A stretch of 64,000 bases of DNA from Turbatrix aceti (lineage: Eukaryota > Nematoda > Chromadorea > Rhabditida > Panagrolaimidae), in contig OZ017769.1 in assembly GCA_963969345.1 (NCBI GenBank), forward strand, positions 10,171,725 through 10,235,724, in the 5' to 3' direction. A program made the position numbers and the translations under genes. The notes beneath the pieces were generated by a model that saw only the letters and a program-made list of their open reading frames with translations, searched no databases and had not been told where the DNA came from. This document shows, one piece after another, positions 31,401 through 44,021 of this stretch. Position 1 is the first letter of the stretch; each line of letters starts with the position of its first letter.

Positions 31401-32545
31401 GCCTTCACCTTATTCCAAAATCGGCTCGCAGAACGTGTTTTAAATTTGAGATTAAAATGAGCACTAAACTAAATTTACGGCTCAAGGCGGTTTTGCGTAA
31501 ATTTTAGTGTACGCAAAACCGTTTATACTAAACTTTTTGCGTTTGTTTATACTAAACGCAAAAAGTTTAGTATAAACAAAAATTTTTGGAAAATATGTCA
31601 ACAACTTTTTTTTATACAAAAATATTAAAAAAAAATTAAAAACAAAAAACTCACATCAATGTTATACTTCAATTGGGCAGAAATCGGAATAATAGGAGCC
31701 GAATCAGCAATAGTACCCTCAATAAAATCCTTGATTTGTTTGTGCTGATCAGTAGCCTGTTGTTCGCGAATGAGGTCAATTTTGTTTTGCAGGATGAGTA
31801 AATGTTTGAGTTGCATAATCTCGACGGCAGCAAGATGCTCGGAGGTCTGGGGCTGGGGGCAGGATTCGTTGCCCGCAACCAGGAGCAGGGCGGCATCCAT
31901 GACAGCAGCACCGTTAAGCATGGTGGCCATGAGAATGTCGTGACCAGGGCAGTCGACGAACGAGACGTGTCTGACGCAGACAAATTCACCGGTACAGCCC
32001 TCACGGGTGCACGGAAGGCGATCTGGACTGCTTGAACTTGCTGAGCTAAAAAATATCGATTTTGGGTGAAATGTACAAAAGTATAAAAACATCGATTTTT
32101 TGGATATTTTTAGACTTACCGATAACATCCAGGCCGGGGGCAGTCAACGTTGGAGCAACGATAGATCTTGGCATTTGCATAGCCAAGCTTGATGGTGATG
32201 TTACGTTCCAACTCATTCTTGAACTTGACGGTATGGACGCCGGAGATTGCCTTGACAAGCGTCGATTTTCCGTGTGCGACGTGCCCGATCGTACCGATAT
32301 TGATCGTTGCCTGACGACTGATGACCTAAAAAACAACCATGAAAGTTGTAAGCACCAAACAAAAATCTGACCGCAAAAAAAAGAAAAGAAAAAAACTCAC
32401 TTCTTCAGTCAGAGGATTCAAATCGCCCGGTTTGAGCTTTGAGAGATCCTGCTTCGACAGCCAGGACTGCGCATCCTCGGTTTTGTCGTCTGAAACAACA
32501 GGTAAAAACCTGGACAAGGGATAATAAATACTCACCAAAACTCAT
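28441..32545 (-). CDS. EIF2S3: Translation initiation factor eIF2 subunit gamma
   Basis: Six exons (32536-32545, 32401-32489, 32120-32325, 31655-32045, 29089-29653, 28441-28610) join in frame to 476 residues; human eIF2 gamma is 472. GTPase motifs are intact: G1 GHVAHGKST (47-55), G3 DCPGH (133-137), G4 NKID (189-192) and G5 SAQ (224-226). The zinc-knuckle cysteines at 90, 95, 114 and 119 are present, with an extra one at 100. Domains II and III follow, ending [19 protein letters not shown]. The protein binds GTP and initiator Met-tRNA within the eIF2 ternary complex in the cytosol. The first coding exon is only 10 nt. A ttctttcag acceptor ends 74 nt upstream of the ATG, showing a 5' UTR intron or trans-splice site. 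Intron 4 is 2 kb long because of an inserted foldback element. Confidence 0.97.
29794..31443. mobile_element. 1.65-kb nested foldback element in an eIF2 gamma intron
   Basis: The outer arms (about 29794-30150 and 31085-31443) are near-perfect reverse complements, with ends reading TTAAAACACGTTCTG. Inside, a second inverted pair (about 30155-30360 and 30485-30685) surrounds a short centre. A segment of about 90 bp around 30670-30760 is repeated directly at about 30998-31090. The palindromic TTAA at each tip makes the target site ambiguous (TA or TTAA). There is no transposase frame. Confidence 0.82.
31489..31577. repeat. Two adjacent perfect hairpins
   Basis: GGTTTTGCGTA (31489-31499) pairs with TACGCAAAACC (31510-31520). 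Immediately after, a 24-nt arm (31521-31544) pairs perfectly with 31554-31577 around a 9-nt loop that itself repeats the arm's first bases. Both lie in eIF2 gamma intron 4, next to the foldback element but outside its termini. Confidence 0.8.
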
Positions 32546-33160
32546 CGTTTTTGCGGTTGCGAACGCGTTCGTCGTTGTTTAGGCCTTGGAAAGCCTTTGA
32601 ACCCAAGAGAAATAAAATTCTGAAAGAAAAAAGGTCGTCACAGACTATCGACAAAAAAGCAGGGTGGATGATAACACGTCAATTGAACACGACCAAAAAA
32701 TGATGAGTACAAAATACGATGCAAATCATCAACAGCAACAACGCATGTTCGGTTTACGTTCATTCAGTAGGGAGAAGAAAGTGAATTAGACAAACAATAT
32801 TCGTCAAGAGACAAGAGCGCGTGCGCTTTTTCATTCACGAAAAACGCAAAAAAAGAAGCAGGAAGTAATGCATCTCCCATGAAAGCATCGTATCCTCAAC
32901 GTGATAAAATAACACGTAATTTACAGTACAAAAGTAGCAGCAATTGCGATAACGACCGAAAGTCGATGCAGGAGTCGCTCGTTCAGTTTTTTTAGGCTAA
33001 CGCTTTTTTCTTTGCGTTTTTGTTTTTTTCAGGCTTTCTTCTGGCATTTTGTTCCGAATTCCGTCGCTTCTAATTTTTGCACGAGATAGCGAGTCGATAG
33101 ATAGATAACTTGACTCTCGTGGAGACTGACCGATGTGACGACGGTATACGTTGAGTTGGC
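32546..33160. promoter_or_regulatory. Divergent promoter region of eIF2 gamma and SCAPER
   Basis: These 615 bp separate two divergent start codons. The minus side has an acceptor with its exon starting at 32619; the plus side has a gtttttttcag acceptor ending at 33032. The true promoters therefore probably lie between about 32650 and 33000, where the DNA is unique and less homopolymeric. No TATA box is evident. Confidence 0.45.
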
Positions 33161-36100
33161 ATGACTGGACGTGTAATCGAAGTCACAGAGGCAGCAAGGC
33201 AATGGACGGAATGCCTTGAACAGTTCAAAGTTGTCACCAGTGCTATGTACGATGTTTGTCTCGAATCTCAGTCGCTCGCTGGATGTCGGGTGGGTTTTTT
33301 GGGAGGTGTTTGGGATTTATAAAAAAAAATATTGGAAGTTGCGGGACACAACATTTTCCAGTTTTCATATTATTTTCAGCGTGCTGATCAGTTTTTCGCT
33401 TTGTTGGGATACTTTTTAGTGCACTACAGTTTTTATAATATTTTTTTTGAAAATTCAATTATCAGTGATTATGGAAGCTTTAAAAAGCTACAATTAGTTT
33501 TACTTGATTTTGTGCTTTTAAAGCGGTTTTTGGCGTTATTAGGATACTTTGAGGGTATTGCTAAGTTTTGAACACTACAAACCCATTACGACAGTTTTAC
33601 GATGAACGATATTTTTTTAAGTTTCTCGGTAAATTCCAGTTTTACCAAAAAATATCGGTTGTCCCAAAAAGCTTCGTTTTTACGATAAAAGTCACATTAT
33701 TCAGTTATCAATAATTTTACGTTCGTTTTCATTCCAGGAAGCTCTAATTTACCTGTCAAATGCCACCCGAGACTTTGAAAGCCTAATCGGCATGATCAAC
33801 GTCGAACAAGCTTGGCCTAACGAAGGGTGAGAAAAAAAATCGTGTCTTTGTTTTTTTTACTCCAGTTTTTTTTCTAGTAGGCAACATGCGGTCGCTTGGG
33901 AGGTAAAAGGCTCCTCGGCGATCGCCAGAACAACGCCGACGATCGAAGAGGTCTGGCAAGTCGTTGCGGGATCCAGAAAACGCCGAAACACGGCTTCCAG
34001 TTGCTCAAGCGACGAATCTAGGGATCCAAAACTGACAGCAACGAGGAAAACTTCGGTGTATGAAAGATTGGCGTATAACATTCGTCGACCGCCCAAACCA
34101 GTGTCCCCGGAGGTGCCGGACACCACTTCGCCCCCCGGGTCGAATCTCATGTGCCCGAGGAGCGCGATGGACCTCCCCCAGACGAAGGCGTCGATGGCGA
34201 AGATGGCGTACTCGAGGGAGCGGCTCTGGAAGGACCGCGTGCTGCCCCTGCTCGAAGAACGCCAACGCAGGCACTCGGCCGCTTCCAGCAAGCAGCGACC
34301 AACTTATTCCCAGGTCGCGAAAAAGCCAGTAAAAAAATCAGACGTCCTGAAGGAAATTAACAGATCAAGGGAACCGTCTCTGGCTTCAATCAGTGAAACC
34401 GCAGAGGCCGAAGACGACAAACTCTCGACCGAGACCATGGCCGTGGCGATCGAGAGTCGGCAGATCCTTGCCGAACTCGAAGACGACAACGAGTGGCAGG
34501 CGATGACCGCGGAGGAAGAATCCCTCGCCCAGGAGCAGGAATCTCTGCAGAAGGAAATTCTGGAAGAAGAGAGGTCATCCGTCGACGAGGAATTTGAACG
34601 CCTCGCCAAGCAGAAGTTTGGAAAAACGGGCGGAAGGTACAGAAAGTCGTGGAAGGAAATTGTCGCCAATTGGGCCAAGAAGATTGAAAGTGGGTTTTTT
34701 GGACAGCTTTTGGGGTTGAAAATGCTGGAAATAGTATTTTGATACCAAAAATAATGATTTTGAATATGAACCAGAAAACAGTTTTTTATGCTCAAAAATG
34801 TTTTAAAACGACTGGAAACGAACTTTGTACACTAAAAAAAGTTAGAAATCGTAATTTCTGATTAAAGATGTTGCGGATTAACGAAATCCTCAAACTACTG
34901 GCAATTGCATTTTTTGCGCTGAAAAACTTGAACATTGTATTTTCAAAAAATGTACGCATCAAGTTTCCAAATTTTTTTTAGAACTTGACGACTCAAAAAA
35001 CACGACCTCGGATGTCTGCTACCGAAAACCCGGTGAAGTGGCCCAGATGCACGAAAAACTCCTCTCTCCATCCCGTCGCCGACCCCAGAATGACGTCGAA
35101 AAGCGACTCGAAGAAAGACAGCAAAAAGCCCTCGAACTCCGGCAACGACTGCTCGATGAAAAAGCCAAACGACTCAAGGAACTCCACACCAAGGTCGAGG
35201 AAGTTCAGGGAAAAAGACTCGAACTTGAACTCAAAAAACGGGCAATGCTGGAGGCAAAAATGGAAAAAGCAGAATCCAATCGCCAAAGAAATCTCGCAGA
35301 AGTCGTCGAAAAAGCCAAAGTCGATGATTTGAGAATACAAGAAATCAAACTCATCCAAAAGCTTGAAACTCTCTCTCGTCGGGGCGAAATCAAAGAAAGG
35401 GAGCAGAAGGCCAAGGAAAATCTCGTGAGACTCGCGGAACAGCAGGCAAAGAGGGTCGAACAGGCCGCGGCAAAACACGCCCACGCCGAAGAAAGCCGAA
35501 ATGCAAGGCAGCAGAAGTACGTCGAAAAGTTGCAGGAACAGACGGAAAGGATCGAGGAAAGGTTCAAACTCAAGCAGGAGCTCCTGGAAGAAGCGAAACT
35601 GAAGGCAAGGGAGAAGGAGCGGTCGAGGAATGCGTCCGACAGCGATGGATTCGTTTTTCCCGCGCCTTCCGAGTGGGGGTTGATGTGCGATGCTTGCAAT
35701 GCCAAGGTTGGTTTTTTTAGAGTAATTAATTAATTAATTGGTTAATTTGTAAAAAAAATAAATATTGAAAAAATTCGAATCTTCTATTCTAAATTTTTTC
35801 AACAAAAAATGTTCACTTATTAATTTATAAACAAATTTTTAAATAAATAAAAAAAAAATTTTTTTAATAGAATTTTTTAAAATATTTTTTTTCAAATATA
35901 ATTTTTTTTTATTTAAAATTTTTTAACTTTAGTTAAATAAATTATTCTTTATATTAATTACGTAACAGTTTTACCTTTTTTTTTCTAAAGTTTTGAAAAA
36001 TGTTAAAAATAATTCCAGTTTTGTGAAATTTTAAAAAATAACTAAACTTTAATTTTGTTAATAAAATTTTTTAACACGAAATTTTAAAAGTTTTAAAAAT

Positions 36101-37797
36101 TTTAGATAACCTCAAATCTCCACGCCGAAATCCACGTAACAACCCCGACCCACATCACGTCGACTTCCACTCCCCTTCCCGACGACCTCACCGTCTCTTT
36201 CGTCCGTTCCCAGCTAGAATCCCACATTGTGCCAGCCACCGAAGAAATCGCTCCAACCCTGACCGATGTCATCTCTTCCACGACCTTTGCCAAAACCGTT
36301 GATCTGGCGGCGCTGAAAAAGAAACGCCAGAAAATTCGTCAGAAGATCATAAACTCATCCGCGACGGCACTTTCTCTCGCTGACAGCGACAGAATCCCGG
36401 ACAAAGAGTTGTATCGACTTGTCAAAGAGGTGGAAGGCATGATCGGGCGTTCAACCGCCATCAACAAGATCGAGAAGGTCGTCAACGAGGTGATCAAAAA
36501 AGTGGGCGGGGCTGAGGTGGTGCGTGGAGTGCCGCTGGCTGTTCCTGGTATATTTTTGCGATTTTTGGATGAACCAGTCTTTGAAATATCGTCCAGTCAG
36601 AACGACCGGGTCTATGGCAAGGTGCTTTTTCTTGTTGGCACGCTTCTTGAAAGCCAAAAACTCCAAAAAGAAGCTCTCAAGACGAATTTTATATTTCAAC
36701 TGTCAGAATCGTTTATCAAGGCGACGCAGGCAAAATCGGTGCATCGGAGCATGGGTCAGTTTCACGTCTGGCTGGGTTTGTATCGATCTGGGCGGTATGA
36801 CCGGGGAGAAGGCGAGGATGTGGAGAGATACCGCTCTCTGGCTACCTATTTGCTGTACAGCGGCGTCGGAGAGTGGATATCCGAGGTCATCGACCTGGCC
36901 ACTGGTCAGCATCCATTGGACGTCCAACAGGTCAGCGGACAGGTGTCCCAGAATTCTGGTATCCTAGCGGCAAGGGTGCTCTCATCCCTTCTCCAAGTCA
37001 AATCCGACGTCAAAGAATCCCAAATCCTAGTCAAAAAAATTGTCATTCAAGTTGTCAAACACCTTCATCGACTGGTTGTTAAGTCCAAAAATGGAAAGGA
37101 AAATCAAGCAGAAAATGAAGAACTCATTTTCACTTTTCTCCAGATTTTGACTCTTTGGACGACGGATTTCTACGACAAGAAATCCTGGATCGAAGAAGCT
37201 CTTGTGACAGAAGACAACTTGGTCGTTGGACAGTTGACCGTGGTTCTGACGACGCTGTTTAAGCAGAAGGGCGCGGAGAAGGAGAAATTGACCAAAACGG
37301 CACTGGTCAAGATCGTGACTGCAGTCGCCTTCGCTTCGCCCACGGCTGCGAGGTTGTTTGTCCATCGGGGAGGAGACTCGGTGCTGGCAACGATGCTCAA
37401 GCACGCGTTCAGTCTCTATTCTCCTGGATTTGAGGTCATCTTTGCGGCGTTGTTGGTCACGAAAAAGTCTTCTATGGCGATCGATATTGTCAATAATTTC
37501 CTGGACATTTCTTGGTTCAGATTGCTTTTAAAGGTATTTTTTTGGATGTATCAATTTTTTTAATTTACGAGATAAATTTTAGGATCTGATCGCCAAACAA
37601 ATTCCCAATGATCCAAAGCTTTCAAAAGTGAGTTTTAAAAAAAAAAAATTTGTTTCGGTTTTTAATTTTTTTTAAATGTAAATTTGCAGGATCCGCTAAA
37701 AAAAGAAGTAGGACCCCTGTCGATGGAAACGATGCTCAAAAAAGAGGAACTCATCGAGTTGAAGGCATTTTACGACACGCTTCCATCTTTACCGTAA
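33161..37797 (+). CDS. SCAPER: SCAPER (S-phase cyclin A-associated protein in the ER)
   Basis: Seven exons (33161-33289, 33738-33826, 33878-34689, 34982-35706, 36106-37533, 37583-37627, 37690-37797) join in frame to 1111 residues; human SCAPER is 1400. Recognisable family blocks include YSRERLWKDRVLPLLEERQR, the acidic EEESLAQEQESLQKEILEEE region, and QMHEKLLSPSRRRP. The last begins a long charged coiled coil (about residues 355-565). A C2H2 zinc finger (C579, C582, H591, H595) follows and is split by intron 4. The C-terminal half is helical, Armadillo-like in character. SCAPER associates with cyclin A/CDK2 and the ER and is linked to cilia in vertebrates. The start ATG gives an N-terminal helix (VTEAARQWTECLEQFK) continuous with exon 2. 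Confidence 0.92.
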
Positions 37798-37962
37798 TTC
37801 GGGTTTAGTGCCTTTACAGTTTTTCATGCTGCTTACGCTTTCCACTATTTATAATCAATCTCCAGTTTCCCGATGAATCTGCGAACAAAAAAAGGTCAAC
37901 AGATGTACTATAGAAATATGCGTTGTTTGTAATATTTACATGTATCGGAGCTTATTGAAAAG

Positions 37963-37968
37963 AATAAA
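37963..37968 (+). promoter_or_regulatory. SCAPER polyadenylation signal
   Basis: An AATAAA hexamer lies 166 nt after the SCAPER stop codon, with no better candidate before the repeat fragment at 38042. Confidence 0.55.
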
Positions 37969-37989
37969 AATTATAGATGCAGGTTGATG

Positions 37990-38036
37990 TCTGCATGTCA
38001 GGTCACGCCGATGTGTGCATGCATAGCTAGCATGCA
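37990..38036. repeat. Short inverted repeat GTGTGCATGC/GCATGCACAC
   Basis: Ten-base arms around ATAGCTA form a compact palindrome just before the repeat fragment at 38042. It is flanked by other GCATG-rich sequence. Confidence 0.5.
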
Positions 38037-38041
38037 CACTT

Positions 38042-38280
38042 CAGGGTGGCAAAATATCCCAGGAGATTGCAACCTGGGAGAAAATCTCTGCAGATCCTCC
38101 CACAAATCTCCCGTAAGACCCTGTTTGCCAAAAAGCATTCAAAAATGTTTCCCACAAAAAAATTACTCAACGCCATAAAAATCAAAACAAACAGTTCTGT
38201 TCTGTTTCAGACACACTCTGCGTTTGTATTTGCAGCGATTTATAAAAACGCGGTTTTTTATTATTTGTTTCACTATCATA
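38042..38280. mobile_element. CAGGGTGGC-ended repeat fragment
   Basis: It starts with CAGGGTGGCAAAATATCCC and aligns in reverse orientation with the element at 25768-26110 up to about 38280, after which similarity ends. It is a truncated or diverged family member without coding capacity. Confidence 0.6.
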
Positions 38281-39284
38281 AATATTTCTCGTTTTTTTCA
38301 TTTTTTTCGTTGCTACACAGTAATGCCGCCCGAGGCCAGAAGTCATGTTTCCGTGAACATCAAAAACAATTTTTTCTCTTTAGTATCTCTCCTTTTTGCA
38401 TGATCCAAAAATCCGATTTTCACTATACTATCCCAAAAAATCTGCTAAAAAACTTATCTGCCATAATTTTTCAATTTTTGCAGTGGGCATTATGATTATT
38501 CCTCCAGGATTCATGCCGATTGGCGCTATTATTGAGGATTTTGCATGAATACGATTATTTGGATATTCATACTTCTGTGGCAGACGTGATCGTTGGAAAA
38601 AAAACTTTACTTTGTCTTTTTCGCTTTCTTCGGGGCAGTCGGATGACTTTTTGGGTTTTTTTTGCAACACTTTTAGTTCTTTAATGGGTACCACATTTAC
38701 ATTCTATGACTGGTTACTCTCGAAAGCTTTTACCAGATTCCGATGATTTTAGGGATTCTTAGTATGATGTAGAAATTTTGTTCTTATTTTATTTTTCACA
38801 AAGTTGCATAAATCGTTTTTTGAAAAAAAAATTTTCGTGAACATAACCTAAAGCGTTCGCATTGTTTTTGTCAGTAATAAAATCCGTCATGCCTATTTTT
38901 TACAAAACAATGCTTCTCCAATTTTTTCCAAAGATTTATTTTTTTCTCATTTTTAAAAGTTGATGTTAGCTGTTTTCATGTAGCCACGTGTTCTTCGACT
39001 TTTTGTTTTTTGATCTTTATTTCGGAATTCTAAGCGGTTTAGAAATGTTTTTTTTCTAATTTGAAAGCGGCTTTCACGCTCTTGATATTTTCATTGCATG
39101 CAAACAAAAAATATTTATTTTTTTTATTGTACATACATAATTTCATAACTGAATGAACTATTTCTTTACGTAAGAAAAAAACCTAGCAATTATAAAGTTC
39201 AATGACACATACTATTCTGAATTACATAAAAATAGCCGTGTTGGGTTGGTTACGTGTTGGTCTCGGTTGAGAATTACTTTCAGG

Positions 39285-39845
39285 TTTTGGCATTTAAATT
39301 TGTTATTGGTAGGTTTGAGAAAGTTCGCAGATGCAGGATAGTCGACGAGTTTGCAGCAAAACGGACACTTCTGCGAGTCGATTCCCAGCCGATGCACCAT
39401 TTAGTCGGCGTACAGTGAAATATCACAATAGGATGCTTGGGACTGAATTGTTCTCTTCGTAGAGACTCAATATTTATTAGGGAGGGGGCGAAACGTCTTG
39501 TAAGACGTGGCTTTTTCTGTATGATGCAATTCATATTCGTATGCGTAGGATACGACGATAAAATTCGTAGGGAACGGGGCATTATCGTGAAATAATTCAC
39601 GACGAATTTCAAGTTGCAAAAAAATTTAGCTACAAAACGTTAACGTCAGCAAAAAATGTTTATTTTTATTTTTTTCTAATTTTGCAGAAAAATTCACCTC
39701 TGATGATTTTTTAGCTTTCTTTTGTTCTTTTTTTCAATTGTTTTTTTGAGTGTAATTATAAATTTTTTTAATTTGCGGGATAAAATTTAAGATCCAATTT
39801 TGGCATTTGAATTTCTTATTGGCAGGTTTGAGAAAGTTCGCAGAT
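39285..39845. repeat. Separated direct repeat (~48 bp, two copies)
   Basis: Copies at about 39285-39333 and 39798-39846 share TTTGGCATTT, TTATTGG and a stretch ending GTTTGAGAAAGTTCGCAGAT. They differ at a few bases. The intervening 460 bp is unique and T-rich. Confidence 0.6.
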
Positions 39846-42800
39846 GATATTTTTTTTTAGCTTTTTTTGTTTTTTTAGTTTTTTTTCAATTGATTTTGCT
39901 TTTCCCTAACCAAATTTTATGCAATGCCAATATTGCCTAACATAATAATACCAAAATATGGCAACAACTGGCTAAATAGTCATCCAATCCCCCGATCGAA
40001 TGACATACTCGAGCGCGCCTTCCCGCAGCGGACGGAAGAGGGATAAGAAAGGTGACTGACGAGACAAAGCTCATGCTCGGAGACACCAGACTCGCACATG
40101 GTGGCCGTCGGAGGGCAACAGCGTCGGTGAAATCCACACCATCACCACCACCGTGCGCCAAGTCGGTCGTCGTGAGCTAAGTTGACGATGATCTCCCTCT
40201 ACTAGGATGGTTTCGAGTACTCCGGCAGGAGATCATCTAACCGATTACGCGACCGAGCGTTTAGTCGGCAAACAAATCCGCCTGCTAACTAGTCGTGCCG
40301 TGCCCGGACGAGGATGGGGTCAAGGAGTTGAGTTGAGCTCGGTGGCTGAAAATACATAAATATGTATTTATTTATTACATGTTGTCTAAGGATGTTGGTA
40401 GATAGATGTTGGTTGTCTACCGGCGCGATAAACGGATAAGAAGGATAACGATCAAGCATCAGTTGTGTAAATCCTGTGCTTTACGATTTATTTGGATGGC
40501 TCGTTGGCTGGGATAAACAGGGTGTTTTGTTAAAACAAACAAATAACTTTTTGAACGATCAAAAACGAAAAAAATTATTTTTAAAATTACTTTTACAATT
40601 TTTATTTTAATATTTTTAAAATATTTTTGTTTTTAAAACAACGATGTAAAAGCTACGAAATAACAATTTTAAAAGGTTTTTTAATACAAATAAACCTAAG
40701 TGACCTAAAAAATTATTCAAAAGAATTACAGAACACAAGATAAACGAAAGCAAAAAAACAAAAAAAGGACCAAAAAAGTCCAAAAATCATTTCAAACTCT
40801 TTTGCCTCAATATGTATTTTATGTGTCCAAAACATTTGAACATACGGTATACAAATTTGTTCCATAGTTGATGTTAGTAAATCTTTTTTTGCAAAAAAAT
40901 ATACATACAGTCTTTCAACGTTTTTATTTTTTTTTTAATCTTTGCTGTAGTGCATGTTTTTTTTCACGCTTAATCCTATCATTTTATTTAATTCACAAAA
41001 TCTTTGATTGACAGAATTTTGTAGTTGTTTTCTTTTTTTTATCCTCCGCTTCCAAGAATGCCGTTTTCATAGGATAATTATTTTTTTTATATTTTTTGTT
41101 ACTCTTTGCTTGGAAGAATTACAGTTGTGCAAGTGCAATAAGCGGATTATCCGGCATGAGTGGTGAGATACGGCACGCTGAATGCCGCGAGCCTTGTTTT
41201 TGGACACATCTGCGCCTGAAGAGTGTGATTTCTCACCCCCAGCATGGCAATGTATTTACTTATTTAGATAATGTGTCATTTGGTGGCATGCAGGTGTCCG
41301 GTGCCGACGCTGTTCGCCTACGCGCGCTTGTCTTTGCTCTTCCGATTAAAGCCAAGTAGTGTCTAATTTGCGCCAATTTGTCTGGACCGTGGTTATGCCA
41401 TGGCCGCCCTTCGTTCCACTGTAGGCGAGCGATGGTCAGTCGAGTCATGGTTCATTGACTGACCGAATAATGCTTACAAGGCCAACGATTACGTAATAAA
41501 TAGCTAGTCAAAGGCAAACACAGAAGCAAGAAGATTTTTTTGATTCGTACACGACAGATGGCCGACTAGACAAGACCCCAGGGCAGGTGGCAGGTCGGCA
41601 GTCGTTTTTTGACAAAAACCCGGAATGTGATTTGTTTGGTCTTCTTTGTCACTTTCTGATGATATGGGTTCCTAAAAGCTTGAAAGGATTTTTATTGGAT
41701 GATAATGACGATGATTCATTTATCGCAGTGGTAAAATTAGTTTAGAACAATTTTTTTTGGAGCTAAAAAATTTTTTATTTGAAAAAAACTTAAAACAAGT
41801 GAAAAAACTTGCAGCTTTGAATTTTTTATACGACGTACTTAATTTCAAAAAAAAATATTATATGATAGATAAAATTTGATTTCTGGTTTAGTTTTTGATT
41901 TTGCATTTTAGATCAACTTGCAAATTACTCTGGAGTTAAGCACCTCGATTTTAGGTACAAAAAAACACAAATTTTTCCGAAATATTATAATTTTCTTAGA
42001 AACAATTCAAAATAAAATTTTTGTTTCAAGACCTAATTTTTTTTTAATTTAAATCAGTGAAAAACTTAAAAATATTGTTTTTTTTGCAATTTTTAGTTTT
42101 AAACTCAGATTCCCCTCATTTTCATCACCCCCTCCCCTGATTTCTCAATTTTTGGACCCAGGTAAAAACACATAAAACTTCCAGAACGACTTTTCTACTT
42201 TTTATTGTTCCATAGGTGGCACACAGCGTGTGGCAGTTGTTTTTGCAAATTAGAAGTCGGTTAAATTACGACTTCGGCCCGAGGCCTACGCTGATAACGA
42301 CAAAAAACAACGCAAACAAAGCGGCTTGTCCTTTTGTTTGATTTTTTTCATTCAGTCAAAAAGTGCAATTATTTTACCGGTAATCACCACATTCGAGTTA
42401 CCTGTCGGCAGTTTTTTTTCCTGTTTTTAGACGGGTGATAAAAAGTGATTTAATCCGGCTCAGTTCGACTTCTGCAAAGTCCTGGTATGCAATTTCAGAT
42501 TTTTTAAATGAGTTTCATTGTCAAAATGTTAGTTTTAGCCCAGGTAGGGGGTGACAGTTGACGCCCTGGTCGGGTCGGGTCGGGTCGGTTGTTTGTGGAT
42601 GTACTTGCAAGACAAGGCGCATAACATCAGTCTGCAGTCCTCTTTTTTTCCTTCTTCCGGTCAGTAATCCACGACAAAGGCCAACTATTTAGACACATCT
42701 GTCGCTGACACCACGCGCATGCGCGCTCGCATGTTCTGCATCGCGCGGATCTGTTTGAACAAAATTACCGCACTGGAAGGAAATAAAAAGTCTAACCGGC

Positions 42801-43572
42801 ACAGCGCGAGCTTCTTGATGTGACTGACTTCAAAGCGAAGCGTCGCGCGAGGGAGGCATGAAATGTGTTGAAGACGAGACGAAATGTGCTAATTATAATT
42901 ACTGCTTGACCAGGTTGAAATTTAGGTGACATAGGAACCAAATTATAGGGGAATACGGTGAGCTATGATACATCAGTGATTCAAAAATGTTGGCGTCACA
43001 AATAAGAAGTTTTTATAACTGTAAAAAATATATGGAAAAAAATTTTCAATGAAAAGGCAAATTTTCACTTTTTACATGCATTTAAAAATTGAATGGAACA
43101 ATTTTTGTTCATTTCGAACTGAAGCCAAGCAAAATGCGGAACCAATGATCTAGGAAACTTTCAAGTGCCGGAAATAGCGCTTTTGTTGTTCTTGAAATGT
43201 CCCCCTTAAAAAAGGTCAAAACCTAAGTTGCATATTTACCTGTTCCAAGTTTTGTCATTTTCTCAAAAAAAACAACAAAAAAAACACAATTTTTGTCCAG
43301 TAAAAAACACAATTTTTGTCCTGTAAAATAAAAAAACTGGAGCAAAAGTCTGTTTAAAAAAACATGTTCCTCTGTGTGCATTCATGAATCCAAATTTTTT
43401 TATATCCTTTACCACAAAAAAAAGAGACATTACAAATATATATATACAATAAATTTTATAGAATTATGAGCATTTTTCTGTGAACAAAAAAATATTTAAA
43501 AAAACAAAAAAATCATCCGTTTGAGTGTATGGGTTTAAAAATATTTAAATCGTATTTTTTTCTTTCTGTAGG

Positions 43573-43601
43573 GGTAGGTAGGTAGGTAGATAGGTAGGTA
43601 G
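43573..43601 (+). repeat. GGTA microsatellite
   Basis: About seven consecutive GGTA units with one GATA interruption, ending at GCGTGG. Confidence 0.8.
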
Positions 43602-44021
43602 CGTGGTCTATAGGCATTAGTCAGAAATGTGAATAAAAAACGATCTTGCAAAGAAAAACACAAGAAAAAGAGTTGAAAACTGATCAGCTACCAGGATTTT
43701 TTGAAAAATTTTCGTATCTTCTAAAACTTGTAAAAAGACAAAGGGAAAGTATTAAAGAAAGGTAGGTTTGTGTTGTATCTGTTGTTATGCTGCTGTGTTG
43801 GTTGGTCCAAGTGGTGTGTGATGGTGGTGTAATGAACTGGGCTGGTTGTTGGTTGTTAGTTGATAAAATGAATACTGATGGTTTGTCTCTGATTTTTTAA
43901 CGGCATGGCATTTTTTAAAATACCGAAAATATCCATTTTTATGTTCCATTCATTTTTTTGAATTGTAAAAATTGCTCTAGGTTTTTGCTGCAGGTGCCAG
44001 GTAAGAAATATTTATTCGTTG

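Larger units (their letters stand above)
37798..44021. other. 6.2-kb gene-poor interval between SCAPER and Islet
   Basis: No exon chain could be built here. It contains the SCAPER 3' UTR, a repeat fragment at 38042-38280, a direct repeat at about 39285 and 39798, and unique GC-richer DNA at 39950-40340 and 42540-42900 (including GGGTC repeats near 42572). A GGTA microsatellite lies near 43573. An 87-codon open frame at 41096-41359 has no supporting features. The region may hold Islet 3' UTR or regulatory sequence. Confidence 0.4.

Noticed and set aside
41096..41359. 87-codon open frame in the gene desert
   Set aside because: No recognisable motif, no flanking splice or poly(A) signals, and composition not clearly coding.
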